From positions 21,684-85,683 of the forward strand of contig NZ_JAHHZO010000018.1 of the NCBI RefSeq assembly GCF_018760785.1: a DNA stretch of 64,000 bases. The letters run 5' to 3'. The translations under genes were made by a program, and so were the position numbers. Shown piece by piece: positions 22,704 to 32,201 of the stretch (the stretch's first letter is position 1; every line of letters begins with the position of its first letter). The notes below the pieces were generated by a model. The model did not search any database, was not told the DNA's origin, and was given only the letters and a program-made list of their open reading frames with translations. The stretch comes from Rhizobium sp. CSW-27. GTDB taxonomy: Bacteria > Pseudomonadota > Alphaproteobacteria > Rhizobiales > Rhizobiaceae.

Positions 22704-25364
22704 ATGCCCGTTGAAACCCGCACCACCTGTCCCTATTGCGGCGTCGGCTGCGGTGTGATCGCCACGGTCGATGAAAAGGGCGATGTCAGCGTCCGCGGCG
22801 ATCCGGATCATCCGGCCAATTTCGGCCGGCTGTGTTCCAAGGGTTCGGCGCTTGCCGAAACGCTCGATATGGACGGGCGCGCGCTTTATCCGATGATCCG
22901 TGGCCGGCGGGCGAGCTGGGACATTGCCCTTGATACGGTTGCCTCCGCCTTTTCCGCCGCCATCCGCGACCACGGGCCGGATGCCGTCGCCTTCTATCTG
23001 TCTGGCCAGTTGCTGACCGAGGATTACTATGTCGCCAACAAGCTGATGAAAGGGTTCATCGGCTCGGCCAACATCGACACCAATTCCCGGCTCTGCATGG
23101 CCTCCTCGGTTGCCGGACACAGACGCGCCTTCGGTTCGGACACGGTGCCCGGAACCTACGAGGATCTGGAGCTTGCCGATCTGGTGGTGCTGGTCGGCTC
23201 CAACATGGCCTGGTGCCACCCGGTCCTCTACCAGCGTCTTGCCGCCGCCAAGGCCGCACGGCCCGCCATGCAGGTGGTGGTGATCGATCCGCGCCGCACC
23301 GCTTCCAGCGATCTAGCCGATCTGCATCTCGCCCTGCGGCCGGACGGCGACGTGGCGTTGTTCAACGGCCTTCTGGCCCATCTCGCCTATACGGGCCACA
23401 TCGATCAGGATTTCGTTGCCGCCCATACCAATGGCTTTGCCGGCGCGCTGATGGCCGCCGGGCAGTCGGAGCCGGCGACGGTCGCCGCGGCGACGGGCCT
23501 GCCCGCCCCGCAGGTCCGGCAGTTCTTCCAGCTGTTTTCGGAAACCGAAAAGGTGGTCACCTGCTACAGCCAGGGGGTCAACCAGTCCTCCGTCGGCTCG
23601 GACAAGGTGAATGCCATCATCAACTGCCATCTTGCCACGGGGCGCATCGGTCGCCCCGGCATGGGTCCCTTCTCGCTGACCGGCCAGCCGAATGCCATGG
23701 GCGGACGCGAAGTCGGCGGCCTTGCCAACATGCTGGCAGCCCATATGTCGATCGAGGATGCGCAGGATCGTGACCGGGTGCAGCGTTTCTGGCAGGCGCC
23801 GGCGATTGCCGATCATGCCGGCCTGAAGGCCGTCGATCTGTTCGAGGCGGTGGCCGACGGCCGCATCAAGGCGCTGTGGATCATGTCGACCAACCCGGTG
23901 GTCTCGATGCCGGATGCGGACCGCGTGAAGGCCGCCATCGAAGCTTGTCCCTTCGTCGTCGTTTCCGACATCGAAACTGAGACCGATACGGCGCGTCTGG
24001 CCCATGTCCTGCTGCCCGCCATCGGCTGGGGCGAAAAGAACGGCACCGTCACCAATTCGGAGCGTCGCATTTCCCGCCAGCGCGCCTTCCTGCCGCTCCC
24101 CGGCGAGGCACGGCCGGACTGGTGGCAGATGGCGGAAGTGGGCCGGCGGCTGGGCTTTGCCGATGCCTTTGCCTATCAGGCGCCGCACGAGATCTTTGCC
24201 GAACATGCGGCCCTCTCCGCCTTCGAGAATGGCGGCAGCCGGGATTTCGACATCGGCGCTTACGCCGGCGCGACGGAGACGGATTATGCGGCGCTGCAAC
24301 CGTTCCAGTGGCCGCAGCCGCAGGACAGCGCACCATCGGGCCAGCGCTTCTTCGGCGATGGTCGCTTCTTCCATTCCGATGGACGGGCGCGCTTCGTGCC
24401 CGTGACGACAAACACCGAAACTCGAACCTCCCCGGCATTCCCCTTCGTGCTGAATACCGGTCGGGTGCGCGATCACTGGCACACCATGACGCGCACCGGC
24501 AAAAGCGCCCGGCTGTCGGCGCACCTGGCCGAACCCTTTGCGGAAATTCACCCGGAGGATGCCGCAGCGCAAGGGATCTCCGACGCCGACCTGGTGGAAC
24601 TGCAGAGCACGACCGGCGGGCGGGTGGTGGTGCGCGCGCTTGTGACCCCGCGACAGGCCGCCGGCGCCGTCTTCGTTCCCATGCACTGGACGGATGAAAC
24701 CGCCGCCTGCGGGCGCATAGACGCGCTGATCCCCGGGCGGCGCGACCGTCTCTCCGGCCAGCCCGCCCTGAAGCATGCGGCCGTTTCGCTGCGTCGGCAC
24801 GCAGCCCCCTGCCAGGGCTTCGCAATCAGCATCCGCAAACCGGATCATCTTCCCTTCACCTATTGGGCGCTCGCCCGATGCGAGGGGGGCTACCGAATGG
24901 AACTGGCGGGAGCAGCCCCCGAAACCGGCTGGCAACCCTGGCTGCAGACCGCCTTCGACCTGCCGCCGGAGGCGGAAATGACCGGCTATACTGCCCGCGA
25001 CGGGCGGGACGTGCGGCTGGCGGTCTTTGCCGCGGACCGGCTGCTTGCTCTGCTGTTCGTTTCGGATGAGCCGGTCGCTGTCTCGCGCCCCTGGGCCGTC
25101 GAGCAGCTGGCAAAGCCTCATCCGGACCGCCGCACACGCGGCCGCCTGATTGCCGGGCGACCTCCGGCAGACCAGCCCGACAAGGGGGCGATCCTCTGCT
25201 CCTGCCTCGGCATCGGTGTCAACGAGATCGCCATCGCCGCCGAAAGCGGTTGTCTCAGCGTACAGGCCATCGGGGCGCGGACGGGGGCGGGAACGAATTG
25301 CGGCTCCTGCCGCCCCGAGATCCGCAAGATCCTCCAGTCCATGCAGCCTATCGCGGCCGAATGA
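22704..25364 (+). CDS. nasA: assimilatory nitrate reductase catalytic subunit
   Basis: This 886-residue molybdopterin oxidoreductase reduces nitrate to nitrite in the cytoplasm. The N-terminus has the [4Fe-4S] motif TTCPYCGVGCGV followed by GRLCSKG. The Mo-coordinating Cys is in TNSRLCMASSV (about 130-140). Conserved cofactor segments include LVGSNMAWCHPVL and NAMGGREVGGLANMLA. The C-terminal region (about 840-880) has CSCLGIGVNEI and TNCGSC, an extra BFD-like [2Fe-2S] domain usual in NasA. The start at 22704 is preferred over 22674, which lies inside the hicA/nasA palindrome. Because hicBA lies antisense just upstream, it may need its own promoter. Confidence 0.92.
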   Translation: MPVETRTTCPYCGVGCGVIATVDEKGDVSVRGDPDHPANFGRLCSKGSALAETLDMDGRALYPMIRGRRASWDIALDTVASAFSAAIRDHGPDAVAFYLSGQLLTEDYYVANKLMKGFIGSANIDTNSRLCMASSVAGHRRAFGSDTVPGTYEDLELADLVVLVGSNMAWCHPVLYQRLAAAKAARPAMQVVVIDPRRTASSDLADLHLALRPDGDVALFNGLLAHLAYTGHIDQDFVAAHTNGFAGALMAAGQSEPATVAAATGLPAPQVRQFFQLFSETEKVVTCYSQGVNQSSVGSDKVNAIINCHLATGRIGRPGMGPFSLTGQPNAMGGREVGGLANMLAAHMSIEDAQDRDRVQRFWQAPAIADHAGLKAVDLFEAVADGRIKALWIMSTNPVVSMPDADRVKAAIEACPFVVVSDIETETDTARLAHVLLPAIGWGEKNGTVTNSERRISRQRAFLPLPGEARPDWWQMAEVGRRLGFADAFAYQAPHEIFAEHAALSAFENGGSRDFDIGAYAGATETDYAALQPFQWPQPQDSAPSGQRFFGDGRFFHSDGRARFVPVTTNTETRTSPAFPFVLNTGRVRDHWHTMTRTGKSARLSAHLAEPFAEIHPEDAAAQGISDADLVELQSTTGGRVVVRALVTPRQAAGAVFVPMHWTDETAACGRIDALIPGRRDRLSGQPALKHAAVSLRRHAAPCQGFAISIRKPDHLPFTYWALARCEGGYRMELAGAAPETGWQPWLQTAFDLPPEAEMTGYTARDGRDVRLAVFAADRLLALLFVSDEPVAVSRPWAVEQLAKPHPDRRTRGRLIAGRPPADQPDKGAILCSCLGIGVNEIAIAAESGCLSVQAIGARTGAGTNCGSCRPEIRKILQSMQPIAAE

Positions 25365-25639
25365 TCATGCCCGGACGGGCCCTGCATCGAGCCCGATCGG
25401 GCAGGACCGGCTGTCGATCCGTCGGCACTGCCGCTTCAATACCCATCAGGATCACCCAGCGCGACCGTCGCCGCCCTGTGTCGCGCCCGCCGCAATTGTA
25501 TGCAACAGAACAGATAAAGGATAAAAAATATGCATCATAAAACTTACGCCTATTAATTACGCTCTTCATTCAACGCAGAGTGACCCTACCCTGCCGTTGT
25601 TTTTCAGGGACTTCGCGGCCGTGGCCATCCGCCAGGCAT
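25365..25639. other. non-coding gap upstream of the second BMP operon
   Basis: No gene was seen here. An AT-rich tract (about 25500-25560) 80-140 bp upstream of the sigma-54 promoter could be a bending or activator region. The short reading frames across it have no recognisable content. Confidence 0.4.
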
Positions 25640-25656
25640 CTGGCACGCCCCTTGCA
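25640..25656 (+). promoter_or_regulatory. sigma-54 promoter of the second BMP/hydrolase operon
   Basis: CTGGCACGCCCCTTGCA is a full match to the RpoN -24/-12 consensus, 50 bp upstream of the binding-protein ATG. It implies nitrogen-limitation control by an enhancer-binding protein, most likely NtrC, of an operon whose transporter and hydrolases all suit nitrogen-rich substrates. Confidence 0.85.
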
Positions 25657-25706
25657 GACCAGTTTCCAGAACGACCCATGACGGGTTGGAAAAGAGGGGA
25701 GTGTCC

Positions 25707-26813
25707 ATGTCCAAATTCGATCTGTCCCGTCGCTCGCTGCTGAAGACCGGCCTTGCCGGTGTCGCCGCAAGCGCCCTGCCCTACCATATTGCCCGCGCGC
25801 AAGCCGCCGTCACCGTCGGCATCGTTTATGTTGGCCCGCGCGATGATTTCGGCTGGAACCAGGCGCACGCGGTTGCCGCCAAGGCGCTGAAGGAAGTGCC
25901 GGGCGTCACCGTGATCGAGGAAGAGAACGTGCCGGAAACGGATGCCGTCGCGAAATCGATGGAATCCATGATCAACCTCGATGGCGCAAACCTCATCCTC
26001 GCCACCTCCTTCGGTTACTATAATCCCTTCGTCGTCGATCTTGCCAAGAAATACAGCAAGGTTGAGTTCCGTCATGCGGCGCCGCTGTGGAGCAAGGACA
26101 AGGACCCGAAGAATGCCGGTTCCTATTTCCCCTATCTCAACCAGGCGCATTATGTGAACGGTGTCGCCGCCGGTCTGTCTTCCGCCTCGGGCAAGATTGG
26201 CTTCGTGGCGGCAAAACCCATTCCGTCGGTGCTCTCCAACATCAATTCCGTGCTGCTCGGCGCCCGTTCGGTCAAGCCGGATGCGACGGTCCGCGTGATC
26301 TTCACCGGCGAGTGGTCGCTGCCGGTCCGTGAAGCCGAAGCCACGAACGCGCTGGTCGATGCCGGCTGCGACGTCATCACCTGCCATGTCGACAGCCCGA
26401 AGGTGGTGATCGAGACGGCGGAAGCGCGCGGCGTAAAGAGCCTCGGTCACAATGCCTCCCAGGCGCCGCTCGCACCGAAGGGTTTCATCACCGGCGCGGA
26501 ATACAAGTGGGAGACGATCTACAAGTCGTTTGCCGCCGATATCGCCGCCTCCAAGACGCTGCCGAACTTCCTCGTCGGCGGTTTCGACAAGGACATGCTG
26601 CGCTCCACGCCCTATGGCGCCGGTGCAACGGATGCGGCGAAGAAGGCGGCGGATGCCGCACGTGCAGCCCTCGTCAAGGGTGAGCCGATCTACAAGGGCA
26701 CGCTGAAGGACAACCAGGGCAAGGTCGTGGTCGACAAGACCTATGACAATTACGACCCCTATCTCGACGGCATGAACTGGCTGCTGGAGGGGGTCCAGGG
26801 CTCGATCACCTGA
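25707..26813 (+). CDS. BMP-family substrate-binding protein, second importer
   Basis: This 368-residue protein is a BMP-type periplasmic binding protein with a twin-arginine signal (SRRSLLKTGLAGVAASAL, residues 7-24; cleavage near ARAQA). It has VGIVYVGPRDDFGWNQAHAV at the mature N-terminus and ILATSFGYYNPFV. It is clearly related to the protein at 8665 but diverged. The start at 25707 follows GAGGGGAG. It is the first gene after the sigma-54 promoter. The likely ligand is a nitrogen-rich heterocycle or ureide, inferred from the hydrolases downstream. Confidence 0.87.
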   Translation: MSKFDLSRRSLLKTGLAGVAASALPYHIARAQAAVTVGIVYVGPRDDFGWNQAHAVAAKALKEVPGVTVIEEENVPETDAVAKSMESMINLDGANLILATSFGYYNPFVVDLAKKYSKVEFRHAAPLWSKDKDPKNAGSYFPYLNQAHYVNGVAAGLSSASGKIGFVAAKPIPSVLSNINSVLLGARSVKPDATVRVIFTGEWSLPVREAEATNALVDAGCDVITCHVDSPKVVIETAEARGVKSLGHNASQAPLAPKGFITGAEYKWETIYKSFAADIAASKTLPNFLVGGFDKDMLRSTPYGAGATDAAKKAADAARAALVKGEPIYKGTLKDNQGKVVVDKTYDNYDPYLDGMNWLLEGVQGSIT

Positions 26814-26850
26814 GACGCTGCCTGCCAACAGGCGGAAGGATAATCCGTTA

Positions 26851-27006
26851 AAGACCCCCTCTGGCCTGCCGGCCATCTCCCCCACAAGCGGGAGAAGACA
26901 GGCGGCACCGACCTGCCCGACCCGGGTTCCCAGACATTTGGGGCAGCGACGGAGCGGCAGGTTAGCCCCTCCCCCCTTGTGGGGAGGGGTTGGGGAGGGG
27001 TCTTAA
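26851..27006. repeat. palindromic intergenic mosaic element
   Basis: This 156-bp stretch is bounded by AAGACCCC(C)CTC and GAGGGGTCTT, and contains inner arms TCTCCCCCACAAGCGGGAGA and CCCCTCCCC..GGGGAGGGG. The wording is typical of repeated intergenic palindromes in rhizobia. It fills most of the 360-bp gap between the binding-protein gene and the first permease, so it lies within the presumed operon and may reduce downstream expression. Confidence 0.65.
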
Positions 27007-27173
27007 GACGATCCGCCACCTATGCCAGCGCAGACGGGACACCAGACGTCCCTCTGCCCCATAAGCAGCGAAAGCACGGTCACCAGCGGCTAGGGCCGGT
27101 TCCGGCAGGCCGGGTCATCAAGAGGCAGGTTCGCCCGTCGTCCGGGCAGATCTCCGGTGAGAGGAGAGCACAC

Positions 27174-28292
27174 GTGGCAGACATGACGGTTCAATCTCTT
27201 TCGGCAACGTCGTTGAGGCGTAGACCCAGCGTCGGCACGCTCAAATTCGCCGAATCCATCTTTATCCCGGTGGCCGCGCTGCTGGCCTCTGCGGCGTTGT
27301 TTTCCGTCTTCCTTCTGTTTCTCGGCAAGTCGCCGCTGATGTTCTTCCAACTGCTCTGGGTCGGCGGCTTCGGGTCCGGGTTTTCGCTGCAGAACACCCT
27401 GCAGCGGGCAGCCCCGCTGATCCTGACGGGACTTGCCTTTGCGGTTCCCGCCCGCATCGGGCTCACCATGATCGGTGGCGAGGGAGCGCTGGTACTGGGC
27501 GGACTGTCGGCCGCGGCGATGGCCATTCCCCTCGTCACGGCCGGTGTACCGGCGTTCCTCACACTTCCCATCATGGCGATGACCGCAATGCTCGCCGGCG
27601 GCCTGTGGATCGGTTTTGCCGGATGGCTGCGTTATTATCGCGGCGTCAACGAGACGATCTCCTCGCTGCTTTTATCCTATATCGCAATCGCCACCATGAA
27701 CTTCTTCGTGGAGGGGGCGCTGCGTGATCCGGCCTCGGCCAACAAGCCCTCCACCATGCCGATCGGCGATGCCTACCGGATCGGCTCCATTCCAGGCACG
27801 GAGGTGCATTGGGGATTGGCGGCTGGCCTTGTTCTGGCGATTGGACTGCATATCCTGATGACCCGAACCACCTTCGGGTTTGCGGCCCGCGTCACCGGCG
27901 GCAATGCGCGCGCAGCGCTCGCACAGGGGCTTCCCGTCGGCCGGCTGATCGTCGCCTGCACCATGATTGCCGGCGCCTGTGCCGGTCTGGCCGGTTTCTA
28001 CGAGGTTGCCGCCGTGCATGGTCAGGCGAACGCCTCGCTGGTGGCGGGTTACGGCTTCACCGGCATCCTGGTGGCGTTTCTCGCCCGCCAGGTGCCGCTT
28101 GCCATCATTCCGGTGGCCGTACTCTTCGGCGCGCTCAGCGCTGCCGGCGGCATCATCCAGCGACGCATGGGTATGCCGGATGCCACCGTTCTGGTGCTGC
28201 AAGGTCTGATCTTTGTCGTGCTGTTGACCAGCGAAACCTTTTACGGCCGCATTTCCTTCCTGCAGCCGAAACGCGCGGAGGACCGCACATGA
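27174..28292 (+). CDS. ABC importer permease, second BMP system
   Basis: This 372-residue inner-membrane permease is of the BPD_transp_2 family. After a charged N-terminus it has about nine hydrophobic segments; ARIGLTMIGGEGALVLGGLS and TGGNARAALAQGLPVGRLI (coupling loop) mark the family. The GTG at 27174 lies 7 bases after AGGAG, while the ATG at 27183 would be 16 bases away, so GTG is preferred. It follows the palindromic element and overlaps the next permease by 4 bases (ATGA). Confidence 0.85.
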   Translation: MADMTVQSLSATSLRRRPSVGTLKFAESIFIPVAALLASAALFSVFLLFLGKSPLMFFQLLWVGGFGSGFSLQNTLQRAAPLILTGLAFAVPARIGLTMIGGEGALVLGGLSAAAMAIPLVTAGVPAFLTLPIMAMTAMLAGGLWIGFAGWLRYYRGVNETISSLLLSYIAIATMNFFVEGALRDPASANKPSTMPIGDAYRIGSIPGTEVHWGLAAGLVLAIGLHILMTRTTFGFAARVTGGNARAALAQGLPVGRLIVACTMIAGACAGLAGFYEVAAVHGQANASLVAGYGFTGILVAFLARQVPLAIIPVAVLFGALSAAGGIIQRRMGMPDATVLVLQGLIFVVLLTSETFYGRISFLQPKRAEDRT

Positions 28293-29221
28293 ACGAGACC
28301 CTGCAGGATAGCGCGCTCATCACCGCTCTGATTGCCATGCTGGGCGGCGCGATCCGCGTCTCCACGCCCTTCATGTTCGTGGCGCTGGGCGAATGCCTGA
28401 CGGAAAAATCCGGCCGCATCAATCTCGGCCTCGAAGGCAGCCTGGTGCTTGGCGCCATGGTGGCCTATGCCGGCTCCTTCCTGACCGGCAATCCCTGGGC
28501 CGGCGTCTTTTTCGCGGGCTGCGCCGGTCTCGTACTCGGTGCCCTGCACGGTTTCATCTGCAAGCTGCCGAGGGTCAATGATATCGCCATCGGCATTGCC
28601 TTCATGAGTTTTGGCACCGGTCTCGCCTTCTTTTTCGGCAAACCCTACATCCAGCCGCAGGCGCCGCGGCTCGAGGCCATCCATCTCGGCGACTGGACCG
28701 GTGATCCGCGTCTTGCCCAGGCGCTCGAAGTCAACCCGCTCTTCTTCGTCGGGGTGGCACTTGCCGTCTTTATGTGGTGGGCCTTCCGCAACACGCGCTG
28801 GGGCCTGATCGTGCGTATGACCGGCGACAGCGCGCCGGCGGCCAAGGCCATGGGCGTCTCCGTCGATCTCGTGCGCTTCATCGCCACCGCCATCGGCGGC
28901 TTCATGGCCGGCATCGGCGGCGCCTTCCTCTCGCTCTATTATCCGGGCTCCTGGAACCAGGGCCTGTCCTCCGGCCAGGGCCTGATGGCGGTTGCGCTCG
29001 TCATCTTCGCCCGCTGGGGACCCTTGCGCTGCATTCTCGCGGCACTGCTCTTTGGTGCCGCCGGCGCGCTTGGTCCCTCTCTGCAATCGGTCGGGATTTC
29101 CCAAGGCTACTACTTCTTCAACGCCGCCCCCTACATCCTGACGCTGCTGATCATGATCGCCTCGGCGCGGTCCAAGGTCGCGGCGCGCGAGGCACCGGGC
29201 GAGCTTTCCATCACCAAGTGA
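28289..29221 (+). CDS. ABC importer permease, second BMP system
   Basis: This 310-residue BPD_transp_2 permease is the partner of the preceding one. Family marks are ALGECLTEKSGRINLGLEGSLVLGA (about 32-56) and RMTGDSAPAAKAMGVSV (about 175-191). The start overlaps the previous stop. It ends 9 bases before the biuret-hydrolase-like gene, so transporter and enzyme genes are interleaved in one operon. Confidence 0.86.
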   Translation: MNETLQDSALITALIAMLGGAIRVSTPFMFVALGECLTEKSGRINLGLEGSLVLGAMVAYAGSFLTGNPWAGVFFAGCAGLVLGALHGFICKLPRVNDIAIGIAFMSFGTGLAFFFGKPYIQPQAPRLEAIHLGDWTGDPRLAQALEVNPLFFVGVALAVFMWWAFRNTRWGLIVRMTGDSAPAAKAMGVSVDLVRFIATAIGGFMAGIGGAFLSLYYPGSWNQGLSSGQGLMAVALVIFARWGPLRCILAALLFGAAGALGPSLQSVGISQGYYFFNAAPYILTLLIMIASARSKVAAREAPGELSITK

Positions 29222-29230
29222 GGTCATGAC

Positions 29231-29965
29231 ATGAAGTCTCTCGACGAACGGATCGAACAGGCGCTCATTCCCGGCGGCACGACGCTTTCCGCCGACCCCT
29301 ATCCCTGGCCCTTCGACGGCAATTGGGGGCCGCACAACACGGCGCTCGTCGTCATCGACATGCAGACGGATTTCTGTGCACCGGGCGGTTATGTCGACAG
29401 CATGGGCTATGACATTTCGCTGACCCGCAAGCCGATCGAACCGATCCAGACCGTGCTCGCCGCCATGCGCGCCAAGGGTTATCCGATCATCCACACCCGC
29501 GAAGGTCACAAGCCGGACCTCTCCGACCTTCCCGCCAACAAGCGCTGGCGCTCGCAACGCATCGGCGCCGGCATTGGCGACCAGGGGCCGTGCGGGCGCA
29601 TTCTCGTGCGCGGCGAACCGGGCTGGGAGATCATTCCGGAACTGCAGCCGGAACCGGGCGAGGCCATCATCGACAAACCCGGCAAGGGCACGTTTCTCGC
29701 CACCGATTTCGACCTCGTGCTGCAGATGAAGCACATCCGCAACATCGTCTTTACCGGCGTGACTACCGATGTCTGCGTGCACACCACCATGCGTGACGCC
29801 AATGACCGCGGCTACGAATGCCTGCTGCTGGAAGACTGCTGTGCGGCGACGAAGGTGGAGAACCATCTGGCCGCCGTCGACATGATCAAGATGCAGGGCG
29901 GCGTGTTCGGCGCCGTTTCCAACTCGGTCGATTTCATCAAGGTGCTGCCGGGAGGCCCATCATGA
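29231..29965 (+). CDS. isochorismatase-family cysteine hydrolase, biuret-hydrolase-like
   Basis: This 244-residue cysteine hydrolase has the catalytic triad Asp43 (LVVIDMQTDF), Lys149 (IIDKPGKGTF) and Cys182 (TTDVCVHTTM). The sequence pattern ADPYPWPFDG, GGYVDSMGYDISL, HTREGHKPDLSDLPANKRWRSQRIGAGIGD and RGEPGWEIIPEL resembles rhizobial biuret amidohydrolase (BiuH) as remembered. BiuH converts biuret to allophanate and ammonia. Other members hydrolyse triuret or ureidoacrylate, so the exact substrate is not proven. It sits between the permease and ATPase genes of a nitrogen-controlled importer, which fits scavenging of such a compound. Confidence 0.75.
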   Translation: MKSLDERIEQALIPGGTTLSADPYPWPFDGNWGPHNTALVVIDMQTDFCAPGGYVDSMGYDISLTRKPIEPIQTVLAAMRAKGYPIIHTREGHKPDLSDLPANKRWRSQRIGAGIGDQGPCGRILVRGEPGWEIIPELQPEPGEAIIDKPGKGTFLATDFDLVLQMKHIRNIVFTGVTTDVCVHTTMRDANDRGYECLLLEDCCAATKVENHLAAVDMIKMQGGVFGAVSNSVDFIKVLPGGPS

Positions 29966-31503
29966 GCGCGCTGGCGGTTGAGACCGCCTCTCTGAAAAAG
30001 GCCCCGTCGCTGTCGGCCATCGGCATGACCAAGACCTTTGGCAGCTTCACGGCGCTGGGCGATGTGTCGATCGATGTCGCGGCCGGCTCCTTCCATGCCC
30101 TGCTCGGCGAAAACGGTGCGGGCAAATCCACCCTCGTCAAATGTATCATGGGCTTCTATTCCGCCGACAAGGGCCAGGTGATGCTGGATGGTCGCGAGGT
30201 GATCATCCGGTCGCCGCGTGATGCGCGTGCCCATGGCATCGGCATGGTCTACCAGCATTTCACCCTGGTGCCCTGCCTGACGGCGGCGGAAAACCTGGTC
30301 ATCTCGCGGGCCGACACCCCCTCGGTCATCAACTGGCCGAAGGAGCGCCGGCTGCTCGACAGCTTCATGGAGACCATGCCCTTCCGCGTGCCGCTCGACA
30401 CGCAGGTGGCGAGCCTTTCCGCCGGTGAAAAACAAAAGCTGGAAATCCTGAAGCTTCTCTACCTCGACCAGCGCTTCATGATCCTCGACGAGCCGACCTC
30501 GGTGCTGACGCCAGGTGAAGCGGACGAAATGCTGGGTCTGCTGCACGGCATGTGCGACCGCGGCGAGATCACCGTGCTGATGATTTCGCACAAGTTCCGC
30601 GAGGTGAAAACCTTCTGCGACCGCTTCTCGGTTCTCCGGCGCGGCCGACTGACCGGCGAGGGTGACGCCAAATCCGCGCCTGTCGAGGACATGAGCCGGA
30701 TGATGATCGGCGATACGGAAGTGCGCGAACGGGCGGCACGAAGCGAACAGGTCGACCGGAAGGATGTGCTGGAACTGGCCGGCCTCTGCGCCGAGGACGA
30801 TGCGGGGCTACCCGCCATCCAGGGTGTCAACCTGAAGATCAAGGGCGGCGAGATTGTCGGAATTGCCGGGGTCTCCGGCAATGGGCAGAGTGCGCTCGTC
30901 GAGGTGCTGGCCGGTCAGCGACCGCTGACGGATGGCGAAATCACCATTCATGGCGAGATCTTCACCCCAAAGCGCGGCAATTTCGATCGCTTCAAGGTCT
31001 ACGGTCTGCCGGAAGAGCCGCTGAAGAATGCCACCGTGCCGCGCATGAGTGTGGCCGAAAACATTGCCTTCCGTACTTTCGACAAGCCGCCGATCACCAG
31101 TCTCGGCTGGTGGATGTCGAAAGGCCCGATGCGCAGCCAGGCGGAGGAGTTGATCGCCCGCTACCGGGTGAAGACCACCTCCCCCGACGCGCCCATCGAA
31201 ACTCTGTCCGGCGGCAATGTGCAGCGTGCGGTGCTGGCGCGCGAACTGTCGGGCGATGTGGACGTCCTGATCGTCGCAAATCCGTGCTTCGGACTCGATT
31301 TCGCCTCGGTCGCGGATATCCGCAGCCAGATCATGGAGGCTCGCAATCGCGGTGCCGCCGTGCTGCTGGTCTCGGAAGACCTGGACGAGATCCTCGAACT
31401 GGCGGACCGCGTGGCAGTGATGTCCGGCGGCACGATTTCCTATGTTGCGCCCATCGAAGAGACCGACCGCAACACCATCGGCCAGCACATGGCCGGCCAT
31501 TGA
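29962..31503 (+). CDS. ABC importer ATP-binding protein, second BMP system
   Basis: This 513-residue protein has two ABC domains. The N-terminal one has Walker A GENGAGKSTL (about 51-60), signature SLSAGEKQKLEIL (about 152-164) and Walker B MILDEPTSVL. The C-terminal one has the degenerate P-loop GVSGNGQSAL, signature LSGGNVQRAVLAREL and VANPCFGLDFAS in place of a Walker B, so only the first site is expected to hydrolyse ATP well. It overlaps the hydrolase stop by 4 bases. Confidence 0.87.
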   Translation: MSALAVETASLKKAPSLSAIGMTKTFGSFTALGDVSIDVAAGSFHALLGENGAGKSTLVKCIMGFYSADKGQVMLDGREVIIRSPRDARAHGIGMVYQHFTLVPCLTAAENLVISRADTPSVINWPKERRLLDSFMETMPFRVPLDTQVASLSAGEKQKLEILKLLYLDQRFMILDEPTSVLTPGEADEMLGLLHGMCDRGEITVLMISHKFREVKTFCDRFSVLRRGRLTGEGDAKSAPVEDMSRMMIGDTEVRERAARSEQVDRKDVLELAGLCAEDDAGLPAIQGVNLKIKGGEIVGIAGVSGNGQSALVEVLAGQRPLTDGEITIHGEIFTPKRGNFDRFKVYGLPEEPLKNATVPRMSVAENIAFRTFDKPPITSLGWWMSKGPMRSQAEELIARYRVKTTSPDAPIETLSGGNVQRAVLARELSGDVDVLIVANPCFGLDFASVADIRSQIMEARNRGAAVLLVSEDLDEILELADRVAVMSGGTISYVAPIEETDRNTIGQHMAGH

Positions 31504-31517
31504 GGTGGATGAGCATC

Positions 31518-32201
31518 ATGACCTTTCCCGTTCCCGCCCGCCCCTATCCCTTCCCGTTTGTGCCCGGCCGCACGGCACTCGTCGTCATCGACATGCAGCG
31601 CGATTTCATCGAGAAGGGCGGTTTCGGCGACAGTCTCGGCAATGACGTGACACGGCTGGAGGCGATCATTCCGACGACCGCGAAACTCATCGATCTGTTC
31701 CGCCGCAAGAAATGGCCGGTGGTGCATACCCGCGAGGCGCATCTGCCGGATCTTTCCGACTGCCCGCCCTCGAAGATCAGCCGCGGCGACGCGCCGCTGA
31801 AGATCGGCGAGGAAGGTGCGATGGGAAGGCTTCTGGTGCGCGGCGAACCGGGCAACCAGATCGTTGATGCGTTGAAGCCGATCATGGGCGAGGTCGTCAT
31901 CGACAAGCCCGGCAAGGGCATGTTCTGGAACACCGACATCCAGTCGATCCTCGACAACAAGGGCGTCACGCATCTGGTGTTTGCCGGAGTGACGACAGAA
32001 GTCTGCGTGCAGACCTCCATGCGCGAGGCCAATGACCGGGGCTACGAATGCCTGCTGGTGGAGGATGCCACCGAAAGTTATTTCCCTGAATTCAAGCGGA
32101 TGGCGATCGAGATGATCGTCGCACAGGGCGGCATCGTCGGCTGGGCGACGCCGTTTGCCGAGCTGGAAGCCGCCGTCACACGGGAGATGGCTCATGTCTG
32201 A
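31518..32201 (+). CDS. isochorismatase-family cysteine hydrolase, second copy
   Basis: This 227-residue protein has the triad motifs LVVIDMQRDF (Asp), VIDKPGKGMFW (Lys) and TTEVCVQTSMREANDRGYECLLVED (Cys). It is homologous to the hydrolase at 29231 but lacks its N-terminal ADPYPW stretch, and has its own GGFGDSLGND and CPPSKISRGD segments. It may act on a related compound, for example triuret, a ureido acid or the product of the first enzyme. The start at 31518 is preferred because GAGGTG is 10 bases upstream; ATG 31509 is too close. Overlaps the next gene by 8 bases. Confidence 0.78.
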   Translation: MTFPVPARPYPFPFVPGRTALVVIDMQRDFIEKGGFGDSLGNDVTRLEAIIPTTAKLIDLFRRKKWPVVHTREAHLPDLSDCPPSKISRGDAPLKIGEEGAMGRLLVRGEPGNQIVDALKPIMGEVVIDKPGKGMFWNTDIQSILDNKGVTHLVFAGVTTEVCVQTSMREANDRGYECLLVEDATESYFPEFKRMAIEMIVAQGGIVGWATPFAELEAAVTREMAHV

